Source of the DNA: an uncultured Clostridia bacterium
Lineage (GTDB): Bacteria; Bacillota; Clostridia; TANB77; CAG-508
NCBI GenBank assembly: GCA_947624655.1
Contig: CANQLH010000014.1
Coordinates: 1-46,788, forward strand
DNA length: 46,788 bases
Reading direction: 5' to 3'
Shown: in pieces, positions 44,833 to 46,788 of the stretch
How positions within the stretch are numbered: position 1 is the first letter of the stretch
Layout: each line of letters opens with the position of its first letter
Position numbers and translations under genes: made by a program
The notes under the pieces: model-generated
What the model was told of the DNA's origin: nothing
Database searches by the model: none
Seen by the model: the letters and a program-made list of their open reading frames with translations, nothing else

Positions 44833-45714
44833 TTAACCTTTAATTTGCTTTGCAACTTCTTCTGCAAAGTTTTCTTCTCTTTTTTCTAATCCTTCTCCTC
44901 TTTCAATTCTAGCAAATTCAGTAACTTTTGCTCCTTTTGATGAAAGTAAATCAGAAACTTTAATATTAGGATCTTTAACAAATGCTTGATCCACTAAACA
45001 TATTTCTCCATAGAATTTTCCAATTCTTCCTTGTACCATTTTTTCTGCAATTTCTGCTGGTTTTCCTTCATTCATAGCTTGTGCTTTTAGGATTTCCATT
45101 TCTTTTGCAACTCTTTCTTGTGGTACAGAGTTTCTATCTAAGTATTCTGGACGAGCTGCTGCAATTTGCATACATATATCTTTTGCAAGTTCGCTATTTC
45201 CACCTTCCATAGAAACAAGAACTCCTATCTTTCCTTCTCCATGTATATATTTCTCAACTAATCCATTAGATGTAAATCTTACAAATCTTCTGATTGACAT
45301 ATTCTCTCCAATAGTTGCAATTTTATCTGTAAGAATATCTGATACAGTTTTGCTTGAATCTTTTACCCATTTTTGTGCTAGTAATTCTTCTACATTTGCT
45401 GGATTTTCTTTAACAACTTGAATTGCTACATCATTTGCAAATGTTTTAAATTCTTCGTTTTTTGCAACGAAGTCTGTTTCTGCATTAACTTCAACAACTG
45501 CACCTGTTTTTCCATCTTCAGATACATAAGCAACAACTAAACCTTCAGCAGCTATTCTGCTTGATTTTTTAGCAGCTTTTGCAATTCCTCTTTCACGTAA
45601 AAGCTCTGCTGCTTTTTCCATATCTCCGTCTGTTTCAGTTAATACTTTCTTGCAGTCCATCATTCCTGCACCTGTTTTTTCTCTTAACTCTTTAACTAAA
45701 CTTGCAGTTACCAT
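44833..45714 (-). CDS. tsf: elongation factor Ts
   Basis: The 293-residue nucleotide exchange factor for EF-Tu begins with VTASLVKELREKTGAGMMDCKKVL, the family signature, and contains VVEVNAETDFVAKNEEF (about residues 73-89) and the coiled-coil dimer region. Full length, in one frame, no in-frame CGG. Follows rpsB by 25 bp, the usual order. Confidence 0.97.
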   Translation of the reverse strand: MVTASLVKELREKTGAGMMDCKKVLTETDGDMEKAAELLRERGIAKAAKKSSRIAAEGLVVAYVSEDGKTGAVVEVNAETDFVAKNEEFKTFANDVAIQVVKENPANVEELLAQKWVKDSSKTVSDILTDKIATIGENMSIRRFVRFTSNGLVEKYIHGEGKIGVLVSMEGGNSELAKDICMQIAAARPEYLDRNSVPQERVAKEMEILKAQAMNEGKPAEIAEKMVQGRIGKFYGEICLVDQAFVKDPNIKVSDLLSSKGAKVTEFARIERGEGLEKREENFAEEVAKQIKG

Positions 45715-45739
45715 TTTTATTTTTCCTCCATATTCAAAA

Positions 45740-46543
45740 TTATTCTTCTGTCTTTTCTTCTTGATCTTCTACTGTTTCAGTAGCATCAGTAGCTGTTTCT
45801 GCTACTTCTTCATTCTTTTCTTCTTCGCCTTCCATCATCTGGTCTTCTATTGACATTACTTCTCCTTGCTTTCCTTCTATAACAGCATTAGATATAACTG
45901 TTGCTATAAGTTTAACTGAACGTATAGCGTCATCATTTCCTGGTATTGGATAGTCAATATCTTCTGGGCTACAATTTGTATCTACTAAACCAACTACTGG
46001 TATTTTTAATTTTTTAGCTTCTAATATAGCTGTTCTTTCTTTCTTAGGGTCAACTATAAATATAACTCCTGGTAAAGATTCCATGTTCTTGATTCCACCA
46101 AGGTTCTTTTCTAGTTTTTCCATTTCTTTCTTTAATCCAATAACTTCTTTTTTAGGTAATACATCAAATGTACCATCTTCTTGCATTGTCTCAAGTTTTT
46201 TAAGTCTTTGTACTCTTTTTCTGATTGTACCAAAGTTTGTAAGCATTCCACCTAACCATCTTTGATCAACATAGAACATTTCACAAGCTATTGCTGCTTC
46301 TTTCATACATTCTTGTGCTTGTTTCTTTGTCCCAACAAATAAAACTGTTTCTCCTTCTTCAGCTTTTTCCTTTACGAAAGCATAAGCCTCATCAATTTTT
46401 TTAGATGTCTTTTGTAAATCAATAATGTGGATACCATTTCTAGCTTGATAAATGTATTCAGCCATTTTAGGATCCCATCTTCTTGTTTGATGTCCGAAAT
46501 GAACACCTGCTTCAAGTAATTGTTTCATTGCAACTACTGCCAT
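45740..46543 (-). CDS. rpsB: 30S ribosomal protein S2
   Basis: The 267-residue protein shows [43 protein letters not shown] and [15 protein letters not shown], followed by an acidic C-terminal tail ([20 protein letters not shown]). AAAGGAGGAATAAAAA precedes ATG 46543. First gene of the rpsB-tsf operon. Confidence 0.97.
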   Translation of the reverse strand: MAVVAMKQLLEAGVHFGHQTRRWDPKMAEYIYQARNGIHIIDLQKTSKKIDEAYAFVKEKAEEGETVLFVGTKKQAQECMKEAAIACEMFYVDQRWLGGMLTNFGTIRKRVQRLKKLETMQEDGTFDVLPKKEVIGLKKEMEKLEKNLGGIKNMESLPGVIFIVDPKKERTAILEAKKLKIPVVGLVDTNCSPEDIDYPIPGNDDAIRSVKLIATVISNAVIEGKQGEVMSIEDQMMEGEEEKNEEVAETATDATETVEDQEEKTEE

Positions 46544-46572
46544 TTTTTATTCCTCCTTTTAGTTTTAACATC

Positions 46573-46633
46573 CATAAGATTTCAATCACCTGTAAAGACC
46601 TTTTTATAGCACTTTTTACAGATTAATCTTATG
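46573..46633 (-). promoter_or_regulatory. structured 5' leader of rpsB
   Basis: The minus-strand leader folds into CATAAGATT / AATCTTATG with an inner stem CTGTAAA / TTTACAG, about 30 nt before the ribosome site. S2 is known to autoregulate its operon in several bacteria; this hairpin is a candidate site (inference). No riboswitch class recognised. Confidence 0.45.
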
Positions 46634-46653
46634 TGTCTAATTTAACTTTATAG

Positions 46654-46682
46654 ATTATAGCACAAAAGCATACGAAAATCAA
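46654..46682 (-). promoter_or_regulatory. promoter of rpsB-tsf
   Basis: Minus strand TTGATT (46677-46682), 17-bp spacer, TATAAT (46654-46659). The remaining 46683-46788 shows no gene. Confidence 0.7.
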
Positions 46683-46788
46683 GCATTATTCGAAAATTTA
46701 TATTTTAACTAGTTACTAGATAATGGTTTTAAATAAAAAAATTCCTAAAACCTAGTTGTATGTAATATTTCTGTAACAAAAATTTAAT

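Noticed and set aside
1-46788. CRISPR array, rRNA genes, complete insertion sequence
   Set aside because: No regularly spaced repeats, no rRNA-like sequence and no intact transposase beyond the Rpn-type nuclease were seen.

Overview
The window comes from an AT-rich, spore-forming member of the Bacillota, most likely an uncultured gut-type Clostridia. It opens inside an alpha/beta-type SASP gene and carries the matching SASP protease GPR. It also has a YvcK-type factor, a SufBCDSU iron-sulfur operon, a split transketolase, and pilin-like or Ig-like surface proteins. Species identity cannot be decided from the sequence.

The main observation concerns the codon CGG. I found 25 in-frame CGG codons in the window, and every one sits exactly where a conserved gene breaks frame. 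At each site, skipping the C and reading the next three bases (GGA 20 times, GGT 3, GGG 2) as glycine restores the protein, usually at a conserved glycine. Fifteen genes need this, including holA (3 sites), the two transketolase halves (2 + 4), ruvC, gpr, carA, uppP, a peroxiredoxin and a pilin-like LRR protein (4 sites). I found no in-frame CGG read as Arg, Trp, Gln or stop in any intact gene. CGG is common in the other two phases. The sequence behaves as if CGGN were a four-base glycine codon, or as if CGG always triggers a +1 shift. Coordinates of the affected genes below span the whole reconstructed gene.

Layout. 1-2294: SASP end, a palindromic element, a polyprenol-phosphate glycosyltransferase and a TraX-like membrane protein. 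14373 down to 2289: a compact minus-strand cluster (TPR protein, uppP, upp, transketolase N and C, yvcK, glycogen debranching enzyme, ruvC, repeat protein, small protein, holA, gpr). 14.4-20.4 kb: a decayed accessory region with two YhcG-type nuclease genes carrying paired palindromes, an OLD-type ATPase fragment, and an element integrated in tRNA-Tyr. That element holds 28-bp att repeats, a truncated integrase, a truncated sortase B and a probable type I toxin-antitoxin pair. 20.6-25.4 kb: a polysaccharide deacetylase, a small membrane protein, a peroxiredoxin, a coiled-coil protein and a broken abiF-like gene that keeps an apparently intact upstream RNA. 25.7-28.4 kb: three unrecognised plus-strand genes, one kinase-like. 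34.0 down to 28.4 kb: the suf operon, led by a DtxR-type regulator with a cysteine cluster and a DtxR-like operator on its promoter. 34.1-37.2 kb: pilin-like LRR protein, DUF6429-like protein and Rpn-type nuclease. 46.5 down to 37.4 kb: rpsB-tsf, then carA-carB-alkD-like-glycosyltransferase-TVP38-like.

A second theme is a set of roughly 130-200 bp palindromic elements (336, 26589, 31207, 35464, 43374, 44672) between genes, even inside the suf and car operons. Each has long terminal arms that match perfectly or nearly so within a copy but differ completely between copies. Three copies share a conserved core whose inner stem shows compensatory changes.
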